DNA of 5,603 nt. It comes from Burkholderiales bacterium (lineage in GTDB: Bacteria; Pseudomonadota; Gammaproteobacteria; Burkholderiales; SG8-39). Each line of letters begins with the position of its first letter. Positions within the stretch are counted from its first letter, which is position 1. A model generated the notes under the pieces. The model did no database searches, had not been told where the DNA came from, and saw only the letters and a program-made list of their open reading frames with translations. A program made the position numbers and the translations under genes. The DNA lies in assembly GCA_016649475.1 (NCBI GenBank), contig JAENXP010000204.1:1-5603 (forward strand), in the 5' to 3' direction. Shown one piece after another: positions 1 through 5,603 of this stretch.

Positions 1-776
1 ACGCGCAAGAGCTTGGCCTGCGTGGTGAGGGAGACGTTGCCGATTTCGTCCAGGAACAGGGTTCCGCTGTCCGCGACTTCGAACATGCCTTTCTTGTTGG
101 TCACCGCGCCGGTGAACGAACCCTTGATGTGCCCGAACATTTCGCTCTCGAGAAGATTCTCGCTGAGCGAGTTGCAGTCGACCGCGACAAAGGGCTTGTC
201 CTTGCGCAGGCTGTTGTAGTGGATGGCGCGCGCAATCAGTTCCTTTCCGGTTCCGCTCTCCCCGGCGAGCATGACTGTGCTGTTGGTGGGCGCGCATTGG
301 GCGATGAGGCGGTAGACGCTTTGCATCTGCGGGCTGGACCCGATGATGTTTTCGAAGCGGTATTTGGAACTGACCTCGCTCCTGAGATCGAAGTTCTCCT
401 GCATGAGTTGCCGTCGCTCCAGCGCGCGCTTGACCACGAGCTTCAGTTCGTCCGGGTCGAACGGTTTGGACAGGTAATCAAACGCGCCGAGCTTCATCGA
501 ACGCACCGCAGTCTCGATCTGTGACAGCCCGGTGACCATGATCACGTCGATGTCCGGATGCGTCTCCTTCACCCTGCGCAGTACTTCCAGGCCGTCCATC
601 TTGGGCATCATGATGTCGAGGATCATTGCGTCGTAATGACCTTCGTCGATTTTCCTCAGCGCGTCCATGCCATCCTGAACCGCCTCAACCTCGTATTCGC
701 TGTCATCGCCCAGAATGCGTAGGCAACTTCTGACGACTATCTCTTCGTCGTCGACGACCAGTATCCTGGCTTTCAT
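1..776 (-). CDS. NtrC-family sigma-54-dependent response regulator, 3' end cut by the window edge
   Basis: A cytoplasmic transcription activator expected to be phosphorylated by the neighbouring kinase and to drive sigma-54 RNA polymerase by ATP hydrolysis. My translation from ATG at 776 gives 258 open codons to the left edge. Residues 1-120 form a receiver domain: acidic pair D9-D10, phosphoacceptor D54 (in LDIMMP), T82 and K104 (in SKPF). A linker leads to an AAA+ domain from about residue 141: Walker A GESGTGKE (172-179), EMFGH (212-216), the sigma-54 contact loop GSFTGA (219-224) and Walker B GTLFLDEI (238-245). The rest of the AAA+ domain and any C-terminal DNA-binding domain lie outside the window, so targets cannot be read. 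The GAFTGA loop has Ser for Ala but keeps the Phe-Thr pair. The start overlaps the kinase stop as ATGA, and an AGGAG sits six bases upstream, so translational coupling is likely. The class is certain; the specific orthologue is not recognised. Confidence 0.95.
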   Translation of the reverse strand, partial: MKARILVVDDEEIVVRSCLRILGDDSEYEVEAVQDGMDALRKIDEGHYDAMILDIMMPKMDGLEVLRRVKETHPDIDVIMVTGLSQIETAVRSMKLGAFDYLSKPFDPDELKLVVKRALERRQLMQENFDLRSEVSSKYRFENIIGSSPQMQSVYRLIAQCAPTNSTVMLAGESGTGKELIARAIHYNSLRKDKPFVAVDCNSLSENLLESEMFGHIKGSFTGAVTNKKGMFEVADSGTLFLDEIGNVSLTTQAKLLR

Positions 777-2401
777 TGATTGCTCCTGGTGCTTTGCCCC
801 TCTCCCGCGGGAGGTTCAACGGGAAGATAAATGCGGAACGTGGACCCGCTTCCGACCGTGCTTTCCACCTCGATGAGCCCGCCGTGGGCCCTGACGATCC
901 CGTGGCTCACCGACAGCCCCAGCCCCGTGCCCTTGCCCACCTCTTTCGAAGTGAAAAATGGATCGAATATCCGCTTGAGGCTCTTCTCCGGGATTCCGCA
1001 TCCGGTGTCGATGATCGAGATTTCCACCATGGTCACCTGCTCCATTCCCGGTTCAGGACTTTTCGGCCGCGCAAACCGGCGGCTGCGAACGGTGATGCTG
1101 CCTTCGTGCTCGATCGCATGCTGCGCGTTGACCAGCATGTTCATGATGACCTGTTTGATCAGGTCGGCGTCTACCCAGACCCGCGGAAGATCCGAGTCGA
1201 GGTCCATCGCGATCTCGATATCGCGAAACGAGGCAGGCCGTTCGATGATGCGCGCCGTGTCTTCGATCACCTGGTTGATGTCGGCGAATTTCTTTTCCGG
1301 CGTCTTCTCGCGCGCGAAATCGAGAAGCCTGCGTATGATGGTCGCACAACGCTTGGTCTCGCGGATCACCAGATCCAGGTCTTCCGCGTCCGGGGTTCCG
1401 TCCGGCATTTTTTTGCGCAACAGCGTCGTAAAGGTCAGGACGCCGGTGAGCGGGTTGTTCAACTCATGGGCGATGCCGGCCGCGAGCAAACCGACCGATG
1501 CCAGCTTTTCGGAACGCGCAGTTTCGGCCTCGGCTACGCGCAATTCCTGCGTCCTCTTTTCCACCTTCTGTTCCAGCGTGCGGCCCCATTCCCGCAACTC
1601 CGCCTGCGAATTTCGCAGCGCTTCGGTCATGACGTTGAAAGAAGCGGCAAGCTGGCCGAATTCGTCCGCGCTGCGCACGGGAATGGTCTGTTCCAGATTA
1701 CCCGAGGACAGCCGTTTTGCGCCGGCCTCCAGGTCGCGCAGCGGCACGTAGACCAGGCGGTGGACAAAGAAACCTACGCTGAGCGCCGCGATGAGGATGA
1801 ACCCCAGAGACAAGCCTGCCGTGGCAATGGCGTTCGTCCGCATCTTCCGATCGATATCATCGAGCGAATAGACGATGTCCAGAACGCCGAGCACCGTCTG
1901 GGCTTTGCTGTGCACGTGGCAGTTCGCCGTGTAGCACGAGGGTTCGTTGCGGATCACGTCCATGCTGCCGAGCATGCGCCGCCCCCCCGGAGCGGCGAAA
2001 ATCCGCGAGCGCTGGCTTTGCGCGACCTGCTCAAGCGGTGCGTCGCCGCGGTGGCAGAGGACGCAGGCCTCCGCCTTGCGATCCACCTTGAGCCCGAGTT
2101 CGGGCAGGTAGGTGGAGTGAATGATGGTACCGTCCTTGCTCAGTATCCGGACTTTTTCAATGCTCCCCTGGTTGCCCACATCGCGGATGATGCTGTCCAC
2201 GTAGGTGGGCTGATTCGTGAGCATGGCGAAACGCGTGCTGTTCTTGATCACATCGGAGATCTGGGCGACATGACTTACCGCCTCGCGCAACAGTTCGTCG
2301 CGCTGATGGCGCACGACGAGCACGGTGAACACCAGCATTGCCAGCGTCAGCGCGACCGCCAGATATAAGATAACTTTGAACTTGAGGGTTTTCGCGCGCA
2401 T
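773..2401 (-). CDS. Membrane sensor histidine kinase with putative c-type heme-binding sensor domain
   Basis: A 542-residue sensor kinase, expected to autophosphorylate on His and pass phosphate to the regulator encoded just downstream. Layout: TM1 about 9-30; extracytoplasmic domain about 31-192; TM2 about 193-214; HAMP about 215-267; coiled coil about 263-300; dimerisation/phosphoacceptor domain with H312 in AHELNNP; HATPase domain with N-box N425, G1 DTGCG (465-469), F-box FDPFF (479-483) and G2 GKGTGLGL (489-496). All catalytic boxes are intact. The sensor domain holds a canonical heme-attachment motif C113-V-L-C116-H117 and a second motif C156-Y-T-A-N-C161-H162, spaced as CX4CH, followed by H164. 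The part before them ([16 protein letters not shown]) resembles a PAS/Cache-like fold. Heme binding is inferred from motifs plus the predicted location outside the membrane, where cytochrome c maturation acts. The ligand (redox, NO, O2 or heme state) cannot be told. The start at 2401 places TM1 at the N-terminus; an AAGGG lies 11 bases upstream, a long spacing. Confidence 0.95.
   Translation of the reverse strand: MRAKTLKFKVILYLAVALTLAMLVFTVLVVRHQRDELLREAVSHVAQISDVIKNSTRFAMLTNQPTYVDSIIRDVGNQGSIEKVRILSKDGTIIHSTYLPELGLKVDRKAEACVLCHRGDAPLEQVAQSQRSRIFAAPGGRRMLGSMDVIRNEPSCYTANCHVHSKAQTVLGVLDIVYSLDDIDRKMRTNAIATAGLSLGFILIAALSVGFFVHRLVYVPLRDLEAGAKRLSSGNLEQTIPVRSADEFGQLAASFNVMTEALRNSQAELREWGRTLEQKVEKRTQELRVAEAETARSEKLASVGLLAAGIAHELNNPLTGVLTFTTLLRKKMPDGTPDAEDLDLVIRETKRCATIIRRLLDFAREKTPEKKFADINQVIEDTARIIERPASFRDIEIAMDLDSDLPRVWVDADLIKQVIMNMLVNAQHAIEHEGSITVRSRRFARPKSPEPGMEQVTMVEISIIDTGCGIPEKSLKRIFDPFFTSKEVGKGTGLGLSVSHGIVRAHGGLIEVESTVGSGSTFRIYLPVEPPAGEGQSTRSNQ
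783..787 (-). promoter_or_regulatory. Ribosome binding site of the response regulator
   Basis: AGGAG on the minus strand, six bases before the ATG at 776-774 and inside the last codons of the kinase gene. It supports this ATG as the true start and an independent initiation site besides coupling. Confidence 0.75.
1916..2065 (-). other. CxxCH and CX4CH heme-attachment motifs in the kinase sensor domain
   Basis: Codons at 2065-2051 encode C-V-L-C-H and those at 1936-1916 encode C-Y-T-A-N-C-H. Thirty-nine residues separate the last His of the first motif from the first Cys of the second. CxxCH is the standard c-type heme attachment signature; CX4CH is a rarer accepted variant known from multiheme cytochromes. 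Both lie between the two predicted membrane segments. No other cysteines occur in this domain. Confidence 0.7.
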
Positions 2402-2519
2402 TCAGGCTCTTACCCTTCTTTGAAGTGCAGAAGGGGTCGGCATTCTCGTACGCGTCGAGGAATCATCATGACCGCTGTGTTTGAGCTGCTCAATTAAGCC
2501 GAGTATTACGAGAATCATG

Positions 2520-2525
2520 AGGTTA
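2520..2525 (-). promoter_or_regulatory. Possible -10 element for the kinase-regulator operon
   Basis: TAACCT on the minus strand keeps T1, A2 and T6 of TATAAT and has no good -35 partner, which suits an activator-dependent promoter with the dyad at 2546-2563 in place of a -35. A start near 2513 would give a leader of about 110 bases before the kinase ATG. This rests mainly on spacing. Confidence 0.3.
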
Positions 2526-2545
2526 GCAGTTCCTCAGGAGCGCAA

Positions 2546-2563
2546 GTTTGACCGGCGTCAAAC
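2546..2563. promoter_or_regulatory. Perfect dyad GTTTGAC-N4-GTCAAAC, CRP/FNR-family-like operator
   Basis: Two perfect seven-base arms separated by CGGC. The core TTGAC-N4-GTCAA has the spacing of the FNR/Anr/Dnr box (TTGAT-N4-ATCAA) with one change in each half. Its centre (2554.5) is exactly 32 bases upstream of the centre of a possible minus-strand -10 element TAACCT (2525-2520), as expected for a class II activator site at -41.5 of a promoter reading into the kinase gene. An alternative is an enhancer site for the sigma-54 regulator: it lies about 165 bases upstream of the predicted start site of the plus-strand sigma-54-like element. The dyad is directly seen; the protein that binds it is inference. 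Confidence 0.55.
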
Positions 2564-2598
2564 TAGGGAGCGGGAAATCCCGCGTGGCTGGTCGTTAC

Positions 2599-2614
2599 GC
2601 CTCCCCGGTGCCAG
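2599..2614 (-). promoter_or_regulatory. Sigma-54-like -24/-12 element facing the kinase gene
   Basis: On the minus strand, CTGGCAC has its GG at 2612-2611, and GC follows at 2600-2599 with exactly ten bases between, as in sigma-54 promoters (YTGGCACG-N4-TTGCW). The -24 half is excellent; the -12 half is poor (AGGCG instead of TTGCW). A start near 2587 would give a long leader of about 185 bases. It could be autoregulation by the sigma-54 activator, or a chance match. Confidence 0.25.
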
Positions 2615-2691
2615 CCGGGTCGCCGCGGCGGCAATTTCTTCGAATACACGGATTGTGCACACCCGGGACACGATGACTTTTTTCGACCGAG

Positions 2692-2708
2692 TTGGCATCA
2701 AGCTGGCA
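2692..2708 (+). promoter_or_regulatory. Sigma-54-like promoter, overlapping a sigma-70-like one, upstream of the exonuclease gene
   Basis: TTGGCAT-N6-GGCA keeps the invariant GG (2694-2695) and GC (2706-2707) at the correct 12-base offset, with -24 TTGGCA nearly ideal and -12 TGGCA near TTGCA. The predicted start is about 2719. The same TTGGCA (2692-2697) can also be read as a -35 followed by TACACT at 2716-2721 with an 18-base spacer, a passable sigma-70 promoter with a start near 2728. For a repair gene the sigma-70 reading is the more ordinary one. Sequence alone cannot decide between them. Confidence 0.4.
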
Positions 2709-2722
2709 GCCCGGATACACTG

Positions 2723-2799
2723 GGTGCCGCTCGCCGCACTGCCTGGACGAAGCGGCACCGATGCGGCCTAGCCGGCAACCGGCAAGCCGCGAGCGGCTT
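2723..2799 (+). other. Three consecutive hairpins in the leader of the exonuclease gene
   Basis: Stem 1 pairs GGTGCCGCT (2723-2731) with AGCGGCACC (2751-2759), nine perfect pairs around a 19-base loop. Stem 2 is GCCGG-CAA-CCGGC (2771-2783). Stem 3, immediately adjacent, is AAGCCG-CGAG-CGGCTT (2784-2799). They begin right after the predicted transcription start and end 37 bases before the exonuclease ATG. No T-tract follows stem 3 (ACACAATATTT), so it is not a standard terminator. It could be a structured leader or a small RNA. Confidence 0.45.
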
Positions 2800-2836
2800 A
2801 CACAATATTTCAGCAATACAACGAGATAAACTGCAT

Positions 2837-3604
2837 ATGCGGATCGCAAGCTGGAACGTCAACTCGCTCAAGGTGCGCCTGCCGCAGGTGTTGGACTGGC
2901 TGGGCCAGCACCAACCGGATGCGCTCTGCCTGCAGGAGCTCAAGCTGGAGGACGTGAATTTCCCGGTGGCCGCGATCGAAGCGGCCGGCTACTTCGCGGC
3001 GTATTCGGGCCAAAAGACCTATAACGGGGTGGCGATTCTCAGCCGGACTCCGCCCGCGAATATTGCGCCCGGAATCGCCGGATTCGATGACCCGCAGCGC
3101 AGGGTTATCAGCGCCGATGTCGATGGCGTGCGCCTGGTGTGTGCCTATGTGCCCAACGGCCAGAGCCTGGATTCGGACAAGTACCGCTACAAGCTGGGTT
3201 GGCTCGCAGCCTTCGCCAGCTGGCTAGAGCAGGAATTGGCGCGGCACCCCCGGCTCGCCGTGCTGGGCGACTACAACATCGCCCCGGAGGACCGCGACGT
3301 CCACGACCCCAAGGCCTGGGAAGGCCAAGTCCTGGTGAGTCCGCCTGAACGCGAGGCCTTTCGCCGCCTGATCGGGCTGGGCTTCAGCGACAGCTTTCGC
3401 CAGTTCGAGCAGCCGGAGAAATCCTTTAGCTGGTGGGATTACCGCATGAACGGATTCAAGCGCAACCTGGGCCTGCGCATCGATCACATTCTGCTCAGCC
3501 CCGCGCTCAGTGCGGGCTGCGCCAGTTGCGCCATCGACCTCGAGCCGCGCCGCAACGAACGCCCGTCCGATCATGCGCCGGTCGTCGCAGAAATCCGTGC
3601 CTGA
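2837..3604 (+). CDS. xthA: Exodeoxyribonuclease III (AP endonuclease, XthA/ExoA type)
   Basis: A 255-residue Mg-dependent nuclease of the endonuclease/exonuclease/phosphatase fold, for base-excision repair in the cytoplasm: it cuts 5' of abasic sites and removes 3'-blocking groups and 3' nucleotides from duplex DNA. Family motifs appear in order: N7 in ASWNVNSL, metal ligand E34 in CLQELK, catalytic Y104 in AYVPNG, D145 and N147 in GDYNIAP, D216 in RIDHILL, and the D245-H246 pair in SDHAP. Length is close to the E. coli enzyme (268). It appears complete and intact. The start at 2837 directly precedes the family's conserved N-terminal RIASWNVNS, so no earlier start is likely; the ribosome site is weak (GAG about 11 bases upstream). 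It stands alone, diverging from the kinase gene and converging on aceB. The paralogue name could be exoA or xth; the family call is firm. Confidence 0.95.
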   Translation: MRIASWNVNSLKVRLPQVLDWLGQHQPDALCLQELKLEDVNFPVAAIEAAGYFAAYSGQKTYNGVAILSRTPPANIAPGIAGFDDPQRRVISADVDGVRLVCAYVPNGQSLDSDKYRYKLGWLAAFASWLEQELARHPRLAVLGDYNIAPEDRDVHDPKAWEGQVLVSPPEREAFRRLIGLGFSDSFRQFEQPEKSFSWWDYRMNGFKRNLGLRIDHILLSPALSAGCASCAIDLEPRRNERPSDHAPVVAEIRA

Positions 3605-3634
3605 AAAAAAACGCCGGGAACTCCCGGCGTTTTT
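3604..3634. terminator. Bidirectional intrinsic terminator between the exonuclease gene and aceB
   Basis: A nine-base perfect stem ACGCCGGGA (3611-3619) and TCCCGGCGT (3622-3630), in practice GCCGGG with an AACT loop, flanked by an A-run (3604-3611) on the left and a T-run (3630-3634) on the right. It therefore ends plus-strand transcription from the exonuclease gene with five Ts and minus-strand transcription from aceB with eight Ts. The A-run overlaps the last base of the exonuclease TGA stop. Confidence 0.95.
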
Positions 3635-3658
3635 CCCTGCAGACGCGGGTACTCGCTC

Positions 3659-5254
3659 TCAGTCGATCAGGTCGTACGCGGGTAGCGTGAGAAACTCGAC
3701 GTAATTGTCGTCGGTGGTGATTTTTGCGAACAGTTCCGCGGCCTGTTCGTATTTGCCCGACTTCCACCCCTCCTCACCCAGCTCGGCTTTTACCTTGGGC
3801 AGTTCCTCGGCGAGCAGGCTGCGGAACAGCTCCTTGGTCACCTTGCGGCCATCGTCGAGCACGCCCTTGGGCGAGCGGATCCACTGCCAGATTTGGGAAC
3901 GCGAAATTTCCGCGGTGGCCGCATCCTCCATCAGGTTGTACACAGGCACGCAGCCGTTGCCGGCGAGCCAGGCCCCAAGGTACTGGATGCCGACCGAAAT
4001 GTTGTAGCGCAGCCCTCCTTCCGTGATCGGCGTCTCCGGCTCGAAGTCGAGCAGCTCTTTCGCCGTGATGTTCACCTCCGGACGCTGCCGGTCGTACTGG
4101 TTGGCTCCGGGCATGTACTGGTCGAACACTGCTTTGGCGATAGGCACCAAACCGGGGTGCGCCACCCAGGTGCCGTCGCAGCCGTCGGTCACTTCGCGCA
4201 GCTTGTCCTCGCGCACCTTCGCCATTGCCGCGTCGTTCGCCGCCGGATCGTTCTTGATCGGGATCTGCGCCGCCATGCCGCCCATCGCGGGAGCGTGCCG
4301 GCGATGGCAGGTCTTCACCAGCAGCAGTGCATACGCGCGCATGAAACGCGCAGTCATCCTGACGTGCACACGGTCGGCGAGGCAGAACTCCTTGTGCGAC
4401 CGGAATTTCTTGATGCAGGAGAACATGTAGTCCCAGCGGCCGATGTTCAGGCCGGCGGAGTGGTCGCGCAGTTCCCACAGGATCTCGTCCATTTCGAACG
4501 CGGCAAGGATGGTTTCGATCAGAACGGTACCCTTGATCGAACCTTGCGGCACGTCCAGCTCGTATTGCGCCATGACGAACACGTCATTCCACAGCCGCGC
4601 CTCGAGGTGGGATTCCAGCTTGGGCAGGTAGTAATACGGGCCGGTGCCGCGCTTGAGCAACTCCTTGGCGTTGTGGAAAAAGTACAGGCCGAAGTCGAAG
4701 ATGCTGCCTGATACCGGCTTGCCGTCGATCAGCATGTGCTTTTCGTTCAGGTGCCAGCCGCGCGGCCGCGCCATCAGCACCGCGGTCTTGTCGTTCAGCT
4801 TGTATTTCTTGCCTTCCTGGTCCAGCGTGATGGTGCGACGCACCGCGTCGCACAGGTTGATCTGGCCGTCGATCATGTTGTGCCAGGTCGGGGTGTCGGC
4901 GTCCTCGAAGTCGGCCATGAACACGGACGCGCCGCAATTGAGCGCATTGATCACCATCTTGCGTGCGGTGGGGCCGGTGATTTCGACTCTGCGGTCGAGC
5001 ATGTCGGCCGGCTGCGGCGCTACGGTCCAGTCCGAACTGCGGATGTTTGCGGTTCCCGGCAGGTAATCCGGCATCTTGCCGGCGTCGAACTCCTGCTGCC
5101 GCACGGCGCGCGCAGCCAGCAGTTCCTGGCGGCGCGGCTCGAACTTGCGGCAAAGCTTGGCTACGAAAGAGACAGCCTCGGGAGTGAGGATCTGCGCGAA
5201 TTCTGCGTTGATCGGGCCGTGGATTTCCACGCCGCCGGGGAATTTCTCGCTCAT
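3659..5254 (-). CDS. aceB: Malate synthase A
   Basis: A 531-residue cytosolic enzyme that condenses acetyl-CoA with glyoxylate to give malate and CoA, the second step of the glyoxylate bypass used for growth on acetate, fatty acids and similar C2 sources. Length matches the A-type enzyme (about 530), not the longer G type (about 720). Visible signature residues: R165 in ARPRGWHL (glyoxylate-binding Arg), E247 in VLIETILA and D275 in GRWDYMFS (Mg ligands), and D444 in [12 protein letters not shown] (catalytic base). Other conserved blocks are [11 protein letters not shown] (114-124) and [13 protein letters not shown] (207-219). The start at 5254 has GGAG eight bases upstream (5266-5263) and a good promoter just above it. 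No isocitrate lyase lies in the window. The gene reads toward the shared terminator at 3604-3634 and appears intact. Confidence 0.97.
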   Translation of the reverse strand: MSEKFPGGVEIHGPINAEFAQILTPEAVSFVAKLCRKFEPRRQELLAARAVRQQEFDAGKMPDYLPGTANIRSSDWTVAPQPADMLDRRVEITGPTARKMVINALNCGASVFMADFEDADTPTWHNMIDGQINLCDAVRRTITLDQEGKKYKLNDKTAVLMARPRGWHLNEKHMLIDGKPVSGSIFDFGLYFFHNAKELLKRGTGPYYYLPKLESHLEARLWNDVFVMAQYELDVPQGSIKGTVLIETILAAFEMDEILWELRDHSAGLNIGRWDYMFSCIKKFRSHKEFCLADRVHVRMTARFMRAYALLLVKTCHRRHAPAMGGMAAQIPIKNDPAANDAAMAKVREDKLREVTDGCDGTWVAHPGLVPIAKAVFDQYMPGANQYDRQRPEVNITAKELLDFEPETPITEGGLRYNISVGIQYLGAWLAGNGCVPVYNLMEDAATAEISRSQIWQWIRSPKGVLDDGRKVTKELFRSLLAEELPKVKAELGEEGWKSGKYEQAAELFAKITTDDNYVEFLTLPAYDLID

Positions 5255-5296
5255 TGGTGGAACTCCAGGTTGCGGTTTGCGGGAAAAAAGTGGGCT

Positions 5297-5325
5297 ATTT
5301 TATTGCCCTGAGACACATTCCGCAA
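5297..5325 (-). promoter_or_regulatory. Candidate sigma-70 promoter of aceB
   Basis: On the minus strand TTGCGG (5325-5320), a 17-base spacer and TAAAAT (5302-5297). The -10 matches five of six consensus bases; the -35 keeps only TTG, which suits an activated or moderately weak promoter. The start would be near 5290, giving a leader of about 36 bases with the GGAG ribosome site. Confidence 0.55.
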
Positions 5326-5341
5326 TACGAATGACATTCCG
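5315..5341. repeat. Direct repeat ACATTCCG x2 over the aceB -35 region
   Basis: ACATTCCG occurs at 5315-5322 and 5334-5341, start to start 19 bases, close to two helical turns. One copy overlaps the -35 hexamer. A dyad CATTC-N8-GAATG (5316-5333) is embedded. The layout suits an operator for an aceB regulator, but I do not recognise the binding protein. Confidence 0.4.
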
Positions 5342-5357
5342 GATTACGGCAATTCAG

Positions 5358-5411
5358 ACCGCTTGACGAATCAGGAACCGGCGGAGGCCTCGCGCGATCA
5401 GCTCAAGCGGT
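5358..5411 (-). repeat. 9-base inverted repeat spanning the stop codon of the NtrC-like gene
   Basis: ACCGCTTGA (5358-5366) and TCAAGCGGT (5403-5411) can pair around a 36-base gap that contains the palindrome GAGGCCTC (5384-5391). On the minus-strand transcript the first arm includes the TGA stop of the NtrC-like gene. No T-tract follows, so it is not a classic intrinsic terminator; it may be a 3'-end structure or part of a Rho-dependent end. Confidence 0.35.
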
Positions 5412-5603
5412 TTCGTCCGGAGCACCCTTGGTGTCCAATCCCAGCTCGGCGATCTTGCGCGTGATGGTGTTGCGCCCCATGCCCAGCAGGTTAGCCGCCT
5501 CGATGCGTCTTCCTCCCGTGCGGGCCAGCGCTTTGCCGATCAGGGCTTTTTCGAAGGCCTGTGAAAATCTCTCGAGCACGGAGGTCTCACCGCTAGCCAA
5601 AAC
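5403..5603 (-). CDS. ntrC: C-terminal end of an NtrC-like nitrogen regulator, 5' part beyond the window
   Basis: Sixty-six residues run from the right edge to a TGA at 5405-5403. They hold a Fis-type (HTH_8) DNA-binding domain: a helix around FEKALIGKALARTGG followed by the helix-turn-helix RRIEAANLLGMGRNTITRKIAELGLD. LLG-GRNT-TRK--ELG is characteristic of NtrC (NR-I), the sigma-54 activator of nitrogen-assimilation genes in the GlnB/NtrB system. The leftmost possible initiator inside the window is only a TTG within the coding frame; the gene surely continues to the right, where its AAA+ and receiver domains should be. Another NtrC-family regulator with a similar tail is possible, so the symbol is probable rather than certain. 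aceB follows 148 bases downstream with its own promoter. Confidence 0.8.
   Translation of the reverse strand, partial: VLASGETSVLERFSQAFEKALIGKALARTGGRRIEAANLLGMGRNTITRKIAELGLDTKGAPDETA

Larger units (their letters stand above)
2402..2836. other. 435-base divergent intergenic region, no convincing gene, several regulatory-looking elements
   Basis: Between the start of the kinase (minus) and the exonuclease gene (plus). Open frames here are short, lack good start sites and give low-complexity Arg/Ala-rich proteins, so I call none. From left to right it holds: a split 9-base inverted repeat in the kinase leader (2442-2450 and 2507-2515), a possible -10 element (2520-2525), a perfect 7+7 dyad (2546-2563), a sigma-54-like element on the minus strand (2599-2614), another on the plus strand (2692-2708), and three consecutive hairpins (2723-2799). 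Confidence 0.7.

Noticed and set aside
129..524. 131-codon plus-strand frame opposite the response regulator
   Set aside because: The minus strand encodes an unbroken receiver and AAA+ domain with all motifs; this frame is its shadow.
776..2368. 530-codon open frame on the plus strand opposite the histidine kinase
   Set aside because: It mirrors a gene with all kinase motifs intact. The translation is rich in Arg, His, Asp and Val without recognisable domains, typical of antisense frames in GC-rich genes.
2654..2661. TGTGCACA palindrome as an NtrC-type site
   Set aside because: Only eight bases, lacks the spaced TGCAC/GTGCA arms of NtrC sites, and short palindromes of this size arise by chance.
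2481..2771. 96-codon plus-strand frame in the intergenic region
   Set aside because: It begins with TTG, has no clear ribosome site, reads across the dyad and promoter-like elements, and its product shows no family resemblance.
2784..2799. Stem AAGCCG-CGAG-CGGCTT as an intrinsic terminator
   Set aside because: No T-tract follows on the plus strand (ACACAATATTT) and the minus-strand flank is GC-rich, so it is better viewed as a leader hairpin.
3893..5311. Plus-strand open frames of 272 and 191 codons (3893-4711 and 4736-5311) opposite aceB
   Set aside because: They lie antisense to a clearly conserved enzyme, have no domain pattern and are explained by codon bias of aceB.
5403..5600. A stand-alone 65-residue Fis-like protein
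   Set aside because: The apparent start is a TTG three bases from the window edge and the frame stays open to the edge. The sequence matches the tail of NtrC, so it is a truncated larger gene.

Overview
The window looks like a chromosomal piece of a GC-rich proteobacterium. The family types (sigma-54 regulators, an NtrC-type C-terminus, AceB-type malate synthase, XthA-type nuclease) and overall composition suggest a betaproteobacterium, but no marker gene here fixes the taxonomy. Five protein genes are visible, three complete and two cut by the window edges. No transposon, CRISPR array, tRNA or rRNA is seen.

Left part (1-2401, minus strand): a two-component system. A membrane sensor histidine kinase (773-2401) is followed, with a 4-base ATGA overlap, by an NtrC-family sigma-54-dependent response regulator (776 down to the left edge, C-terminus missing). 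The kinase's extracytoplasmic domain carries a CxxCH motif and a CX4CH motif, which suggests covalent c-type heme and therefore redox, gas or heme sensing. The regulator's GAFTGA loop reads GSFTGA.

Middle (2402-2836): a 435-base divergent intergenic region with no convincing gene but dense signals. It holds a perfect GTTTGAC-N4-GTCAAAC dyad resembling a CRP/FNR-family site, a sigma-54-like -24/-12 element on each strand, and a run of three hairpins just upstream of the next gene. This is the most interesting non-coding stretch.

Right part: an exodeoxyribonuclease III-family gene (2837-3604, plus strand) converges on malate synthase A, aceB (3659-5254, minus strand). They share a bidirectional intrinsic terminator. 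aceB has its own recognisable promoter with repeated ACATTCCG elements. Upstream of it on the same strand is the C-terminal Fis-type DNA-binding domain of an NtrC-like regulator, cut by the right edge.

Functionally the window joins a probable heme-based signalling pair, a DNA repair nuclease and the second enzyme of the glyoxylate bypass. The exoIII and aceB genes show no obvious functional link to the two-component system beyond the possible sigma-54 promoter.
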